From: Ferribacterium limneticum
Lineage (GTDB): Bacteria > Pseudomonadota > Gammaproteobacteria > Burkholderiales > Rhodocyclaceae
DNA length: 64,000 nt
Assembly: GCF_020510565.1 (NCBI RefSeq)
Contig: NZ_CP075189.1
Span: forward strand, 3,332,501 to 3,396,500
Direction: 5' to 3'
The notes beneath the pieces were generated by a model, which was not told the origin of the DNA, did no database searches, and saw only the letters and a program-made list of their open reading frames with translations. Below are positions 45,497 to 54,396 of the stretch, piece after piece. A program made the translations under genes and the position numbers. Position 1 is the first letter of the stretch. Every line of letters begins with the position of its first letter.

Positions 45497-45526
45497 AAAA
45501 AGGCCTCGCAATCGCGAGGCCTTTTT
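45497..45526 (-). terminator. Bidirectional rho-independent terminator between rplI and dnaB
   Basis: Perfect 13-bp inverted repeat AAAAAGGCCTCGC/GCGAGGCCTTTTT with a 4-base loop. It ends the rpsF-priB-rpsR-rplI unit and can also work in the other direction. Confidence 0.93.
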
Positions 45527-45544
45527 GGTGGGTGATGTCCGGAA

Positions 45545-45991
45545 TTACTCGGCGACCACAGCCACGGTAATGTTGGCCAGCACATCGGTGTGCAGAGCCA
45601 CGTCGAGCGGAAACTCGCCGATTGCCTTGAGCGGACCGTCCGGCATGCGGATGGAGGCCTTGTCGACATCGAAACCGGCTGCCTTGAGAGCTTCGGCGAT
45701 ATCAACGTTACCAACGGAACCGAACAGGCGACCGTCCATGCCGGCCTTGCGGGCGACGGAGACAGCAGTACCGTTCATCTTGTCGGCAACAGCTTGGGCG
45801 GCGGCGAGCTTTTCAGCAGCCAGCTTTTCCAGTTCGGCACGGCGAACTTCAAATTCAGCCATGGCAGCCGGCGTAGCACGCTTGGCCATACGTTGCGGAA
45901 TCAGGAAATTACGGGCGTAGCCGTCCTTGACCTTGACGACGTCACCAAGATTACCGAGGTTGACAACCTTTTCGAGCAGAATGATTTGCAT
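45545..45991 (-). CDS. rplI: 50S ribosomal protein L9
   Basis: Large-subunit protein that binds 23S rRNA and helps keep frame. The 148-aa product starts [21 protein letters not shown] and has the family's N-terminal domain motif [17 protein letters not shown], the long central helix (about 43-75) and a C-terminal domain. Last gene of the rpsF operon, 18 bases after rpsR. Confidence 0.98.
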   Translation of the reverse strand: MQIILLEKVVNLGNLGDVVKVKDGYARNFLIPQRMAKRATPAAMAEFEVRRAELEKLAAEKLAAAQAVADKMNGTAVSVARKAGMDGRLFGSVGNVDIAEALKAAGFDVDKASIRMPDGPLKAIGEFPLDVALHTDVLANITVAVVAE

Positions 45992-46009
45992 GTTTCGTCT
46001 CCTCGAAAA

Positions 46010-46285
46010 TTATTGATGGTTGTCGGTGTAAGGCAGCAGGGCCATGAAGCGGGCGCGCTTGATCGCGGTGCCCAGCTGGCGCTGATAGCCGGCCTTGGTG
46101 CCGGTCAGACGAGCCGGCATGATCTTGGCGTTTTCCTGGATGAATTCCTTGAGGACATCCACATCCTTGTAGTCGATCTGTTCGACCTTTTCAGCCGTGA
46201 AGCGGCAGAACTTGCGACGCTTGAACAGGCCGCCACCGCGCTTCTTTTTCTTGTCGTCATCCTTCTTCTTGAAGAACCGAGCCAT
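46010..46285 (-). CDS. rpsR: 30S ribosomal protein S18
   Basis: Small-subunit protein that pairs with S6. The 91-aa product is a Lys/Arg-rich form starting [19 protein letters not shown], with the RKFCRFTAE and [30 protein letters not shown] signature. I chose the second ATG because the AGGA site lies 8 bases before it; the first ATG (two codons upstream) is too close to the site. Its 5' end and ribosome-binding site lie inside the 3' end of priB (29-base overlap). Confidence 0.96.
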   Translation of the reverse strand: MARFFKKKDDDKKKKRGGGLFKRRKFCRFTAEKVEQIDYKDVDVLKEFIQENAKIMPARLTGTKAGYQRQLGTAIKRARFMALLPYTDNHQ

Positions 46286-46586
46286 TTTCATTTCCTTCCA
46301 AAAATTCGAGTGTATTCACATGCAGCACGGGAGCTTTGCTGTTGCGGCTCTTGGCAGCCAGAAATCCGGTCAGTTTGACCACCCCTCCAAGGGGCGCTGC
46401 CTCCAGCCAGCGGGCAGTTTCGCCCAGGGCCACGACAGCAATTTCCACTTCCACCAAGCGCACTGCACCACTTTCAGTTTGCGAGGAGCTGTGTTGCAGC
46501 CATCCTTCGCTAACCGGGACACCGGCCGGTGTATAGCGCAATGCTTTGCGCTCGACCAGTTTTCCCGAGAGTGTGATGCAGTTCAG
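46257..46586 (-). CDS. priB: Primosomal replication protein N, apparent CTG start
   Basis: Single-strand DNA-binding OB-fold protein of the replication-restart primosome. Taken from the nearest standard start (TTG at 46541), the product lacks the first OB strand. In the same frame, codons upstream read [19 protein letters not shown], which restores the family N-terminus (compare E. coli MTNRLVLSGTVCRTPLR), but the codon at the right place is CTG at 46584-46586 and no ATG, GTG or TTG precedes it before the rpsF stop. A GGGA motif lies 7 bases before the CTG. The resulting protein is 109 aa. Lies between rpsF and rpsR, as is usual. Confidence 0.85.
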   Translation of the reverse strand: MNCITLSGKLVERKALRYTPAGVPVSEGWLQHSSSQTESGAVRLVEVEIAVVALGETARWLEAAPLGGVVKLTGFLAAKSRNSKAPVLHVNTLEFLEGNENGSVLQEEG

Positions 46587-46607
46587 CCGTAATTCCCGTA
46601 CAGAGTC

Positions 46608-46991
46608 TTAGGCAGCAGCCGCTTCAACCGGAGCAGCCGGAGCTGCGTCGCCAGGCATCATCGACTTGGACTTCTCTTCCTTCATCATCGGGGAAGGAGT
46701 CGTCACAGCCGCTTTCATCTTGACGGTCAGGTGGCGCAGCACGGCGTCGTTGAACTTGAACGAATGTTCGAGTTCGTTCAGCGTTTCGCCGTCGCACTCG
46801 ATGTTCATCAGAACGTAGTGAGCCTTGTGGATTTTCTGGATCGGGTAAGCCAGTTGACGGCGGCCCCAGTCTTCCAGACGATGAATGGTGCCGTTCTTGG
46901 CGGCAACAATGGCGCGATAGCGCTCGACCATGCCGGGCACCTGTTCGCTTTGGTCCGGATGGACGATAAAGCAGATTTCGTAATGGCGCAT
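46608..46991 (-). CDS. rpsF: 30S ribosomal protein S6
   Basis: Small-subunit protein of 127 aa, starting [18 protein letters not shown] with [20 protein letters not shown], the family signature. The C-terminal tail (about 100-127) is rich in Ala, Glu and Pro, as in many betaproteobacteria. An AGGAG site lies 6 bases before the ATG. First gene of the rpsF-priB-rpsR-rplI operon. Confidence 0.98.
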   Translation of the reverse strand: MRHYEICFIVHPDQSEQVPGMVERYRAIVAAKNGTIHRLEDWGRRQLAYPIQKIHKAHYVLMNIECDGETLNELEHSFKFNDAVLRHLTVKMKAAVTTPSPMMKEEKSKSMMPGDAAPAAPVEAAAA

Positions 46992-47046
46992 GCAATCTCC
47001 TTTTGGGATAAACCCTCCGCCATGCGAGTGCGGTAGGGCAAGGTTG

Positions 47047-47082
47047 AAAAGCCCGCGACTATATCAGAAATCGCGGGCTTTT
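47047..47082 (-). terminator. Hairpin terminator after the acyl-CoA dehydrogenase gene
   Basis: Perfect 12-bp inverted repeat AAAAGCCCGCGA/TCGCGGGCTTTT with a 12-base loop, 23 bases after the stop on the minus strand. Confidence 0.8.
47058..47066 (-). promoter_or_regulatory. Possible extended -10 promoter for rpsF, inside a terminator loop
   Basis: On the minus strand the loop of the terminator holds TGATATAGT, a TGn plus TATAGT extended -10 element. A start about 7 bases on would give a leader of about 60 bases before rpsF. No clear -35 is seen. Confidence 0.4.
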
Positions 47083-47104
47083 GGGGGAATCAGGAGACTG
47101 ATTG

Positions 47105-48886
47105 TCAGAAACTGTCTTCGGCGAGTTCCAGCGAACCAGTTGCGCCGGCCACTACGGACTCAGCCAGGCCCGATGCCTGGGTCAGGAAATGATCGGCATA
47201 AAACCGGGTTGTCGCCAGTTTTGCTGCCCAGAAAGGATCGGTTTCTCCAGCCGCAATCTTGCTACGGGCAATGACTGCGGCGCGCCCCATCTGCCAGCCG
47301 CCGGCCACGATGCCAAAGAGATGGAGAAAAGGCACGGCCCCGGCATGAGCAGCCTTCGGATCGGTGGAGAAATTGGCCACAAGCCAGGAAACAGCCCTTT
47401 CCAGCGCATCGACCGCAGCACTCTGCCGAGCGCCGATGACCGCCAGATCGCCATCGAGCTGCGTTGCTACGGCCCGCATGTCGGCGATGACTGCCATGAT
47501 CGTCGCCCCTTTTTCGCGGGCGATCTTGCGACCAATCAGATCATTCGCCTGGATCGCAGTCGTGCCCTCGTAGATGGCGGTAATCCGTGCATCGCGCAGA
47601 TGCTGGGCGGCACCGGTTTCCTCGATGTAGCCCATGCCGCCATGGACTTGCACGCCCAGCGAGGCAATATCGATAGCACTCTCGGTACTCCAGCCCTTGA
47701 CGACCGGAATCAACAGATCGGCAAAAGCCCGCGCTTTTTCACGAACAGCGCCATCCTGATTGGCGTGTGCATTGTCCTGAGCGGAGGCGGTGACATAGGC
47801 CAGCGCCCGCATGGCTTCAATACGGGCGCGCATGGAGAGGAGCATGCGGCGTACATCCGGGTGCTTGATGATCGGCACCTTCGGCCCACCACGAACACCG
47901 ACTTCCGTCCCCTGAACGCGATCCCTGGCATATGCCACTGCACGCTGATAGGCGCGCTCGGCATCACCCAGCCCTTCGAGGCCGACATTGAAGCGGGCTG
48001 CGTTCATCATGATGAACATGTACTCGAGACCACGATTTTCCTCGCCAACCAGCGTGCCGATGGCCCCACCATTGTCGCCGAAGGCCAGCACAGCCGTGGG
48101 GCTCCCGTGAATGCCCAGCTTGTGTTCGATGGACACGCAATAAACGTCATTGCGCTCGCCCGGCGTACCGTCGGCATTGAGGAGGAACTTGGGTACGACG
48201 AACAGCGAAATGCCCTTGACGCCTTCGGGCGCATTGGGCGTCCGCGCCAGCACGAGATGGACGATGTTATCCGTCATGTCGTGCTCGCCGTAGGTGATGA
48301 AAATTTTCTGACCAAAAATCCTGTACGTTCCGTCACCGACCGGCTCAGCGCGCGAACGCACTGCTGCCAGATCAGAACCCGCCGAGGGCTCGGTCAGGTT
48401 CATCGTGCCGGTCCAGTCTCCTGAAACCAGGTTTGGCAGATAAGCTGCCTTCTGCTTGTCGGTCCCGGCAATCATCAAGGCCTCGATGGCGCCTTGCGTC
48501 AACATCGGACAAAGCGAGAAGGCATGATTGGCGGCCTTCCACATTTCACTGACGGCCGTCGACAGAAGTTTGGGCAGGCCCTGCCCGCCGAACTCGGGAT
48601 CGCAACCCAGACCGTTCCAGCCATTATCAACAAACTGGCGATAGGCTTCCTTGAAGCCGGGGGAAGTCGTTACGACGGTATCTTTCCACTTGGCGCCATC
48701 CCTGTCGCCAACCCGGTTAAGGGGTGACAAAACCTCACCGGCAAAGCGGGCAGCCTCTTCCAAAATGGCATCGACGACATCTGGCGAAGCCTCTTCACAA
48801 CCTGGCAGAGCAACCACCTGATCAAGGCCTGCCAGTTCCTGCATGACAAAACGCATTTCTTTCAGCGGGGCGAGATATTCACTCAT
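47105..48886 (-). CDS. Acyl-CoA dehydrogenase with C-terminal extension
   Basis: FAD enzyme introducing a C2-C3 double bond into acyl-CoA and passing electrons to ETF. The 593-aa protein has the N-terminal helical domain (about 35-155), the middle beta domain with MNLTEPSAGSDLAAVRSRAEP (about 162-182), the C-terminal helical domain (about 280-455, QVHGGMGYIEETGAAQHLRDARI), and a further domain to 593 as in the DmdC/MMPA-CoA dehydrogenase-like group. The substrate chain cannot be told. It overlaps the FimV-like stop by one base and lies in the same strand unit as etfBA, its electron acceptor. Confidence 0.92.
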   Translation of the reverse strand: MSEYLAPLKEMRFVMQELAGLDQVVALPGCEEASPDVVDAILEEAARFAGEVLSPLNRVGDRDGAKWKDTVVTTSPGFKEAYRQFVDNGWNGLGCDPEFGGQGLPKLLSTAVSEMWKAANHAFSLCPMLTQGAIEALMIAGTDKQKAAYLPNLVSGDWTGTMNLTEPSAGSDLAAVRSRAEPVGDGTYRIFGQKIFITYGEHDMTDNIVHLVLARTPNAPEGVKGISLFVVPKFLLNADGTPGERNDVYCVSIEHKLGIHGSPTAVLAFGDNGGAIGTLVGEENRGLEYMFIMMNAARFNVGLEGLGDAERAYQRAVAYARDRVQGTEVGVRGGPKVPIIKHPDVRRMLLSMRARIEAMRALAYVTASAQDNAHANQDGAVREKARAFADLLIPVVKGWSTESAIDIASLGVQVHGGMGYIEETGAAQHLRDARITAIYEGTTAIQANDLIGRKIAREKGATIMAVIADMRAVATQLDGDLAVIGARQSAAVDALERAVSWLVANFSTDPKAAHAGAVPFLHLFGIVAGGWQMGRAAVIARSKIAAGETDPFWAAKLATTRFYADHFLTQASGLAESVVAGATGSLELAEDSF

Positions 48887-50685
48887 CAGACGGTATCCAT
48901 ACGGTTAGCGGTTTCTTTAAGTTCTATCAGGAACAGCACATCCTCGACGACCGGCAATGTAAACCCCGTGCGTTGCCCCCCGCGGTTGTCACGCAACAAT
49001 TGGTACATGTAGCCCACGACATCCCCGGATGTCCAAAGATCGACAATCGTGTTGGCCAGACGCGGCAGGTCTTCCAGAGTCTGCGGTCGAGGCGCAAGCG
49101 GGCGCTCGTTTTCCGCAGACGCGCCCTCCCCTGCTTGAGCCCCATCCCAACTCTGAACCTCGACATTGAAATGCAGATTCAGATTGCGGGCGACGTTCTC
49201 AAACTCGGTACGCATACCAGCCATCCGGTACACATCCATCAAGCGGATCCACGGCTGCAGTGCTTCCTGTGGATTGTGATCGATGTATTCCTGCAAAGCC
49301 TGAGCAGCGCCCTTGACGCGACCAAAGGAGAGCATGATCTCGGCCAGTTCCATGACGGGATTGGCTTCGAAATGTTCATCCAGCGTCGTAGCATTGATCG
49401 ACATCAGGGAGTCGTGGCCGCGCTCTGGCACCTTTGCCGGGATTTCCGAGCGCCTGGCGAGGCTTTCGCTTCCGGCATCAAGCTCGACATCCACTTGCAT
49501 CGGCATACCCATGGCTACCGGCTCGAAGTGGAGGTCGACACCACCAAGCTCCTCCCGCTCATCGGCACGCTTCGGGTCAACCGTCAACTCTGGGATATCG
49601 ATCGAAGGCTCGCTGTCCGTACTCCCCGGACTCTTCGGACGATAATTTCTCCAGCCCAGCCAACCAGCCAGCCCGAGCACCGACCCAAGCAATATCCCGT
49701 ACAACGTCCACTCAGACAAGCCAGAGGTCTCTTCGGCCACAGGAGGCTGCGGTGCTGGCTGCCGCTTGGCAACATCACTGCCGGAAGACAATGGTTCGGT
49801 GGAAGTTGGCTGCTGAGCACTCGAGGCTGTTTGCTCAGAAGATCCGGCAACCGGCGCAGCATCGTTCGTCTCTACGCGCTTGGCAAATTCGGCGGCACGC
49901 TGCTGAAGCTCGCCCAACGTAGCTTCCATGTTGCGCAACTTCTCGGCTGTGGCCAATTGAGAGGTGGCCTGCTCATGCATGGCCATCAGCATCCGATACT
50001 CAAGACGCAAGATCTCGCGCTGCGTCTCCTTCACCTCGGTGGCCCCGCGGAATAGTCCAGTGGCCAAACGCAATGACGGTTCAGCGGCGAAGTCACCATC
50101 CGACAACATCAGGCGATCAGGCATTCCGCTGGTAACCGGCCGCTTCTCAGCTCGCCGGGTCGGCAATCTGGGCGGCGCATCGACTACCGCAGACGCTACG
50201 GAACGAACCTTTGCGGGCGGCCGAACTTGCGGCCTATCGGCAGGCAATGCCACTTCGGGCTGGCGGCGCTCCTTCGCCACGGGCGGGTCAGCTCTCTGCG
50301 GCGATGCCATAAGGATATATTCGCGGGATACTTCATGCCCGCAACCGAGTTGTACTGCCAATTGCATGATCGGTTCACGCAACTGCACATCTGAGCGAAT
50401 TTCGAGAACAGGCTGAGCGCCTTTGCGTACACTCAAACCGGCCTTTTTGAGCCACGGCAGATCACCGGCCCCGGATGGCTGCACAAGGCGGAAACAACTC
50501 GCATCAAGCTTCTGTTTTTCTGCTCCCAGAAGATCGATTTCCAACTGCATCCGCTCACCCAGAACTGGCTGACCGCGCAAATCGCCCAAGCCTACCGCCG
50601 ACACCCCCCCTGACAAGGCAAGCATCAAGACCGGCAAAGAATAGCGACGAGCAAAGCGATTCAAAGACACAGCTCCAAATGACAT
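48886..50685 (-). CDS. FimV-like cell-pole/pilus assembly protein
   Basis: A 599-aa envelope protein related to FimV/TspA. It has a signal-like segment (about 8-30), a FimV N-terminal domain beginning GLGDLRGQPVLGERMQLEID (about 32-51), a central Pro/Ser-rich part, a coiled-coil-like stretch (about 205-275), a membrane helix (about 318-338, LYGILLGSVLGLAGWLGW) and a C-terminal helical domain (ELAEIMLSFGRVKGAAQALQEYI). No LysM domain was recognised. FimV homologues organise type IV pili and polar signalling. Its gene is placed between a CbiM-like gene and an acyl-CoA dehydrogenase gene, an unexpected context. I chose the ATG at 50685; an upstream frame adds 17 residues. Confidence 0.82.
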   Translation of the reverse strand: MSFGAVSLNRFARRYSLPVLMLALSGGVSAVGLGDLRGQPVLGERMQLEIDLLGAEKQKLDASCFRLVQPSGAGDLPWLKKAGLSVRKGAQPVLEIRSDVQLREPIMQLAVQLGCGHEVSREYILMASPQRADPPVAKERRQPEVALPADRPQVRPPAKVRSVASAVVDAPPRLPTRRAEKRPVTSGMPDRLMLSDGDFAAEPSLRLATGLFRGATEVKETQREILRLEYRMLMAMHEQATSQLATAEKLRNMEATLGELQQRAAEFAKRVETNDAAPVAGSSEQTASSAQQPTSTEPLSSGSDVAKRQPAPQPPVAEETSGLSEWTLYGILLGSVLGLAGWLGWRNYRPKSPGSTDSEPSIDIPELTVDPKRADEREELGGVDLHFEPVAMGMPMQVDVELDAGSESLARRSEIPAKVPERGHDSLMSINATTLDEHFEANPVMELAEIMLSFGRVKGAAQALQEYIDHNPQEALQPWIRLMDVYRMAGMRTEFENVARNLNLHFNVEVQSWDGAQAGEGASAENERPLAPRPQTLEDLPRLANTIVDLWTSGDVVGYMYQLLRDNRGGQRTGFTLPVVEDVLFLIELKETANRMDTV

Positions 50686-50707
50686 TAAATTATTGGAATT
50701 GTAGCCG

Positions 50708-51373
50708 TTATTTACCGGCCAGATAACTTGAATCATCGAAGCTGACTACCCATTCAGGGCGGTAAACCACGAACAAAGTCATCAACATCCCGGACAACCA
50801 CGCTTCAGAGAAAGCAAGCAGGACAAAATAGGGGAAATATTCGCTGATCAGATAGTCCCATTCATAGGTCCCGGCCATTGCCAACAGGGCGGTTGCACCG
50901 AAGCCAACACCAATAATCGTCAGCGCAGCACCGAGAAAGCCATTTACGAAGATATAGACAAAGAAATGTCTCGGCAGCACACGGCGAAATATGCGGAAGA
51001 AAAACTGGCTCAGCACGACACTGAGGCCGGCCAGCAGCAGGGCATTTGCGGCATAGGCAAATGGCCCGGCGGCACTATTCAGGGTTATGCCAAGCGTCAC
51101 CAGGGAAAGCCCGACAAAGGCCAGATGCGGACCGAAACTCAGCGTAAAGACCGTCGCCCCCAGCAAGTGGTAAGTCAGGCCAGGCTTGACGCCAGCCTTG
51201 AGACTCCAGACGAGGGTTAGCAAAACAATCATCCCGAGCCACACATTGAACAACTCGGAGTCCTTGAGCCGCGCCCAGGGGGCCCGCCAAAGACTATGGG
51301 CGAAAAACAGTAACCAGGCGATCCATGCCGCCCAGTACCATCCTTCGCCCATCAAGGTATCTGTCAGATTCAC
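50708..51373 (-). CDS. CbiM-like ECF-transporter S-component permease
   Basis: A 221-aa membrane protein with about seven hydrophobic segments. The sequence GLTYHLLGATVFTLSFGPHLAFVGLSLV (about 65-92) and the later EAWLSGMLMTLFVVYRPEWV match the CbiM substrate-binding family (Co/Ni transport) seen as a stand-alone gene in betaproteobacteria. No CbiN, CbiQ or CbiO partner genes are in the window. The metal is unknown. It lies 22 bases before the FimV-like start and 9 bases after etfA. Confidence 0.78.
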   Translation of the reverse strand: MNLTDTLMGEGWYWAAWIAWLLFFAHSLWRAPWARLKDSELFNVWLGMIVLLTLVWSLKAGVKPGLTYHLLGATVFTLSFGPHLAFVGLSLVTLGITLNSAAGPFAYAANALLLAGLSVVLSQFFFRIFRRVLPRHFFVYIFVNGFLGAALTIIGVGFGATALLAMAGTYEWDYLISEYFPYFVLLAFSEAWLSGMLMTLFVVYRPEWVVSFDDSSYLAGK

Positions 51374-51382
51374 ATGGCTATT

Positions 51383-52315
51383 TTAGCCGACTGCTCCGAC
51401 CAGTTGCGGCACCACTTCGAACAAATCACCAACCAAACCGTAATCCGCCACCTGAAAGATCGGTGCATCGGGATCCTTGTTGATGGCGACGATGACTTTC
51501 GACTCCTTCATGCCGGCCAGATGCTGGATGGCACCCGAGATGCCGACCGCGATGTAGAGCTGCGGGGCGACGATCTTGCCGGTCTGGCCAACCTGGTAGT
51601 CGTTCGGCACGAAGCCGGCATCGACGGCGGCGCGGGAGGCACCGAGTGCCGCACCGAGCTTGTCGGCCAACGGCTCGAGGAGCTTGTGGTAGTTCTCGCC
51701 ACTGCCCAGGCCACGACCACCGGAGACGATGATCTTGGCCGCACCGAGTTCGGGACGCTCGGACTTGGTCAGTTCGCGGTTCGTGAGGGTGCTTTGGGCG
51801 GTGTCGGCTGCAGCGGCGATGTTTTCGATTTTCGCGGCATTTTCCCGGTTGACCGTGTCAAAGGCGGTGGTCCGGACGGTGATGACTTTGACGGCGTCAG
51901 CGCTCTTGACGGTGGCCAGGGCATTGCCGGCGTAGATCGGACGCACGAAGGTGTCCGGGCTTTCAACGCCGGTGATTTCGGAGATCTGGGCGACGTCGAG
52001 GAGCGCGGCGATGCGCGGAGCGAGGTTCTTGCCGAAGGTGGTGGCGGGGGCAAGGATGTGGCTGTAGCCCGCAGCGTTGGCGATGACCAGCGCGGTGAGG
52101 TTCTCGGCGGTCTGGCTTTGGTAGTGTGCGGCGTCGGCGACTTTTACCAGGCTGACACCGTTGAGGGTGGCGGCTTCCTGGGCGGCGGCACTGCAGCCTG
52201 ATCCAGCAACGAGGAGGTGGATGTCGCCGCCAATCTTGGCGGCAGCAGCGACGGTGTTGAGGGTGGCGGCCTTGAGGGCGGTGTTGTCGTGTTCGGCGAT
52301 GACGAGGATAGCCAT
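51383..52315 (-). CDS. etfA: Electron transfer flavoprotein subunit alpha
   Basis: FAD-binding subunit of ETF, passing electrons from acyl-CoA dehydrogenases to the quinone pool. The 310-aa protein starts [20 protein letters not shown] and has the C-terminal FAD domain (about 190-310) with [33 protein letters not shown] and [17 protein letters not shown]. It directly abuts etfB. A CbiM-like gene, a FimV-like gene and an acyl-CoA dehydrogenase gene follow on the same strand. Confidence 0.97.
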   Translation of the reverse strand: MAILVIAEHDNTALKAATLNTVAAAAKIGGDIHLLVAGSGCSAAAQEAATLNGVSLVKVADAAHYQSQTAENLTALVIANAAGYSHILAPATTFGKNLAPRIAALLDVAQISEITGVESPDTFVRPIYAGNALATVKSADAVKVITVRTTAFDTVNRENAAKIENIAAAADTAQSTLTNRELTKSERPELGAAKIIVSGGRGLGSGENYHKLLEPLADKLGAALGASRAAVDAGFVPNDYQVGQTGKIVAPQLYIAVGISGAIQHLAGMKESKVIVAINKDPDAPIFQVADYGLVGDLFEVVPQLVGAVG

Positions 52316-53068
52316 TTAGATCACCTTCGCTTCGTTCTTGAGTTTGTTGACGAGTTCGGCGACGTCGGCGACGCGGATGCCGGCGCTGCGCTTGGCGGGT
52401 TCGGCGACCTTGAGGGTGGTCAGGCGCGGGGTGACGTCGACGCCAAGGTCGGCCGGCTTGACGGTGTCGAGCGGCTTTTTCTTGGCTTTCATGATGTTGG
52501 GCAGGGTGGCGTAGCGCGGCTCGTTGAGGCGCAGGTCGGTCGACACGACTGCTGGCAGGGAAATCTCCAGGGTTTCGAGGCCGCCGTCGATTTCGCGGGT
52601 GACGGTGGCTTTGCCGTCAGCGATGACGACTTTGGAGGCGAAGGTGGCTTGCGGCCAGTTTTGCAGGGCGGCGAGCATTTGCCCGGTCTGGTTGGCGTCG
52701 TCGTCGATGGCTTGTTTGCCGCAGATGACGAGTTGCGGTTGTTCTTTGTCGCAGAGGGCCTTGAGGAGCTTGGCGACGGCCAGCGGCTGGATTTCGATGT
52801 CGCCACAATCGACGAGGATGCCGCGGTCGGCACCGATGGCCATGGCGGTGCGCAGGGTTTCCTGACAGGCGGCAACGCCACAGGAGACGGCGATGACTTC
52901 GGTGGCGATACCGGCTTCCTTGAGGCGCACGGCTTCTTCGATGGCGATTTCGTCGAAGGGGTTCATGCTCATCTTGACGTTGGCCAGATCAACACCAGTG
53001 CCGTCTGCCTTGACGCGGACTTTGACGTTGTAATCAACGACTCGTTTTACGGGTACGAGAATCTTCAC
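52316..53068 (-). CDS. etfB: Electron transfer flavoprotein subunit beta
   Basis: AMP-binding partner of EtfA. The 250-aa protein starts [19 protein letters not shown] and has the ETF beta signature [19 protein letters not shown] and the KPLDTVKP stretch. The start is set to GTG at 53068: an AGGAG site lies 6 bases upstream, while an ATG two codons earlier is directly against that site, and the GTG start gives the usual family N-terminus. It is the first gene of the unit and faces the divergent tetR gene. Confidence 0.95.
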   Translation of the reverse strand: MKILVPVKRVVDYNVKVRVKADGTGVDLANVKMSMNPFDEIAIEEAVRLKEAGIATEVIAVSCGVAACQETLRTAMAIGADRGILVDCGDIEIQPLAVAKLLKALCDKEQPQLVICGKQAIDDDANQTGQMLAALQNWPQATFASKVVIADGKATVTREIDGGLETLEISLPAVVSTDLRLNEPRYATLPNIMKAKKKPLDTVKPADLGVDVTPRLTTLKVAEPAKRSAGIRVADVAELVNKLKNEAKVI

Positions 53069-53074
53069 CAGCAT

Positions 53075-53079
53075 CTCCT
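53075..53079 (-). promoter_or_regulatory. etfB ribosome-binding site
   Basis: AGGAG, 6 bases before the GTG start and touching the alternative ATG, so it supports the GTG. Confidence 0.75.
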
Positions 53080-53146
53080 TTTCGGTTCAACTTTTTTGAA
53101 TTACTGCCGCCTGTTTGACAGACGATCACTCAATCAGCACAATGAC

Positions 53147-53184
53147 CATACTGTGTCGTATGGAAAAGCATACGGTAGCGTATG
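53147..53184. promoter_or_regulatory. Two tandem palindromes, likely operators of the TetR protein
   Basis: Two copies of CATAC-N6-GTATG lie 22 bases apart (53147-53162 and 53169-53184), each followed by GAAAA. The repeats match at 18 of 22 positions. The second copy includes the tetR start codon, so binding would block its own translation start region or transcription and could also control etfB on the other strand. Confidence 0.72.
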
Positions 53185-53805
53185 GAAAACAAACCTGTCA
53201 AGCCCTTGATTAAATCCTCATCCGTGAAACCTCGCAAGCGGGCTGCCGAAGCACGCACTCAACTCGACCCGGAACGCTGGGTGGATGAGGCTATCGACGT
53301 GCTGGCAAAAGAAGGCGTCACCGGTTTGCGGGTCGAAGTGCTGGCCAAGCGCTGCGGCGTTACCAAAGGCAGTTTCTACTGGCACTTCAAGGACCGGCAG
53401 GCACTACTCGATGCGGTGCTCGAGCAATGGAAAATCGGGCGGATCCGCGATATCGAGAAAACCACGTCCGTAGCTGTTGGGCAGGAAAGCCAGCAACTCC
53501 ACTATGCCATCGAGGTGTACGGCGCCAGCCGGAACCGCAAGGGCATGTCGATCGAACTGGCCGTTCGCGACTGGGCACGGCATGACCCACGGGCAGCTGC
53601 GGTCGTCGAGTCAGTCGACCTTTATCGACTCGAATGCACACGCAAACTTTTCGTTGCCTCCGGCATGTCGGATGCCGAGGCCAAGAGCCGCAGCCTGTTG
53701 CTCTACGCCTGTGTCTTCGGCTTGTCGCTGATGCATTACACCCACTTCGACGACAATCTGGCCGATCTCAAGCAACGCATCGCCGAACGCATCATTTCCA
53801 GCTAG
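53182..53805 (+). CDS. TetR-family transcriptional regulator
   Basis: A 207-aa one-component regulator. The N-terminal helix-turn-helix domain (about 30-80) contains AIDVLAKEGVTGLRVEVLAKRCGVTKGSFYWHFKDRQALLDAVL, a typical TetR DNA-binding signature, preceded by a basic tail. The C-terminal ligand domain has no clear family. It is divergent from etfB across about 110 bases that hold two palindromes, and its position beside ETF and an acyl-CoA dehydrogenase suggests an acyl-CoA or fatty acid-responsive repressor. Its TAG stop shares the CTAG with the stop of the convergent lipoprotein gene. Confidence 0.92.
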   Translation: MENKPVKPLIKSSSVKPRKRAAEARTQLDPERWVDEAIDVLAKEGVTGLRVEVLAKRCGVTKGSFYWHFKDRQALLDAVLEQWKIGRIRDIEKTTSVAVGQESQQLHYAIEVYGASRNRKGMSIELAVRDWARHDPRAAAVVESVDLYRLECTRKLFVASGMSDAEAKSRSLLLYACVFGLSLMHYTHFDDNLADLKQRIAERIISS

Positions 53806-54395
53806 CCTGAACAGGCGCTCGCGCCCAGCCCTTTTTCCCAGGCGAGCAGATCGGCTGCCAATTGTTCAACGGCACCGGACAAAGCACCAACCCCTCCCCG
53901 CGCATCCTGGCTGACTGCCGACTTCTCGATTTTAAGATCAAGCTCGGCCACCTGACGGCGCGAGCGATCAAGCAGAGTGGCGCGGCCTTGCAAGACGCCC
54001 TTGCTGCTTTCCGGGGTGATGAATACCTGGCTGAACTCGGTAATTTCGACCCGCACAACACAACGCGCCTGCCCTTGCCCGGAAATTGAATAATCAAGTT
54101 GCTGCATCAGTCGCTGCTGGATCATTTGCGCCGGCGGCCCGGCCCAGCGTGCCCGGGCATACTCGCGCAAGCGGGCGGCGTCGACATAGGCCAGCCGATA
54201 ATCGATACCCTGCGAGTCGAACCACAGCGGCGCCCGAACCTCGAGCGCCAGAGGCTGTTTGCGCGGCGTGGCCAACAGGCTCGTTGGCGCCGGACCAAAA
54301 TCATAGACGGCCAGCGCGCTATCGCCGCCGCGCTTGCCAGCCGTAAAACAGGCTGAAAGCAGGCAGCAAAACAACAGGGTCAGCATCCAGCGCAT
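53802..54395 (-). CDS. ABC-type transport auxiliary lipoprotein (MCE system)
   Basis: A 197-aa lipoprotein with the lipobox LLSAC (Cys16), then a domain of the PqiC/LbcA-like auxiliary family (VYDFGPAP, LALEVRAPLWFDSQGIDYRLAY). It would sit in the outer membrane or periplasm and link the MCE protein to the envelope in lipid traffic. Start at 54395, 1 base after the MCE stop. It ends the ppx-mlaE-mlaF-MCE gene set. Exact family is inferred from the set and fold, so moderately sure. Confidence 0.82.
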   Translation of the reverse strand: MRWMLTLLFCCLLSACFTAGKRGGDSALAVYDFGPAPTSLLATPRKQPLALEVRAPLWFDSQGIDYRLAYVDAARLREYARARWAGPPAQMIQQRLMQQLDYSISGQGQARCVVRVEITEFSQVFITPESSKGVLQGRATLLDRSRRQVAELDLKIEKSAVSQDARGGVGALSGAVEQLAADLLAWEKGLGASACSG

Positions 54396-54396
54396 C

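Noticed and set aside
50600..50625. G7 tract in the fimV-like gene
   Set aside because: Seven G is short for slippage and is in a signal-peptide region; another G7 occurs in dnaB, an essential gene, so such tracts arise by chance here.
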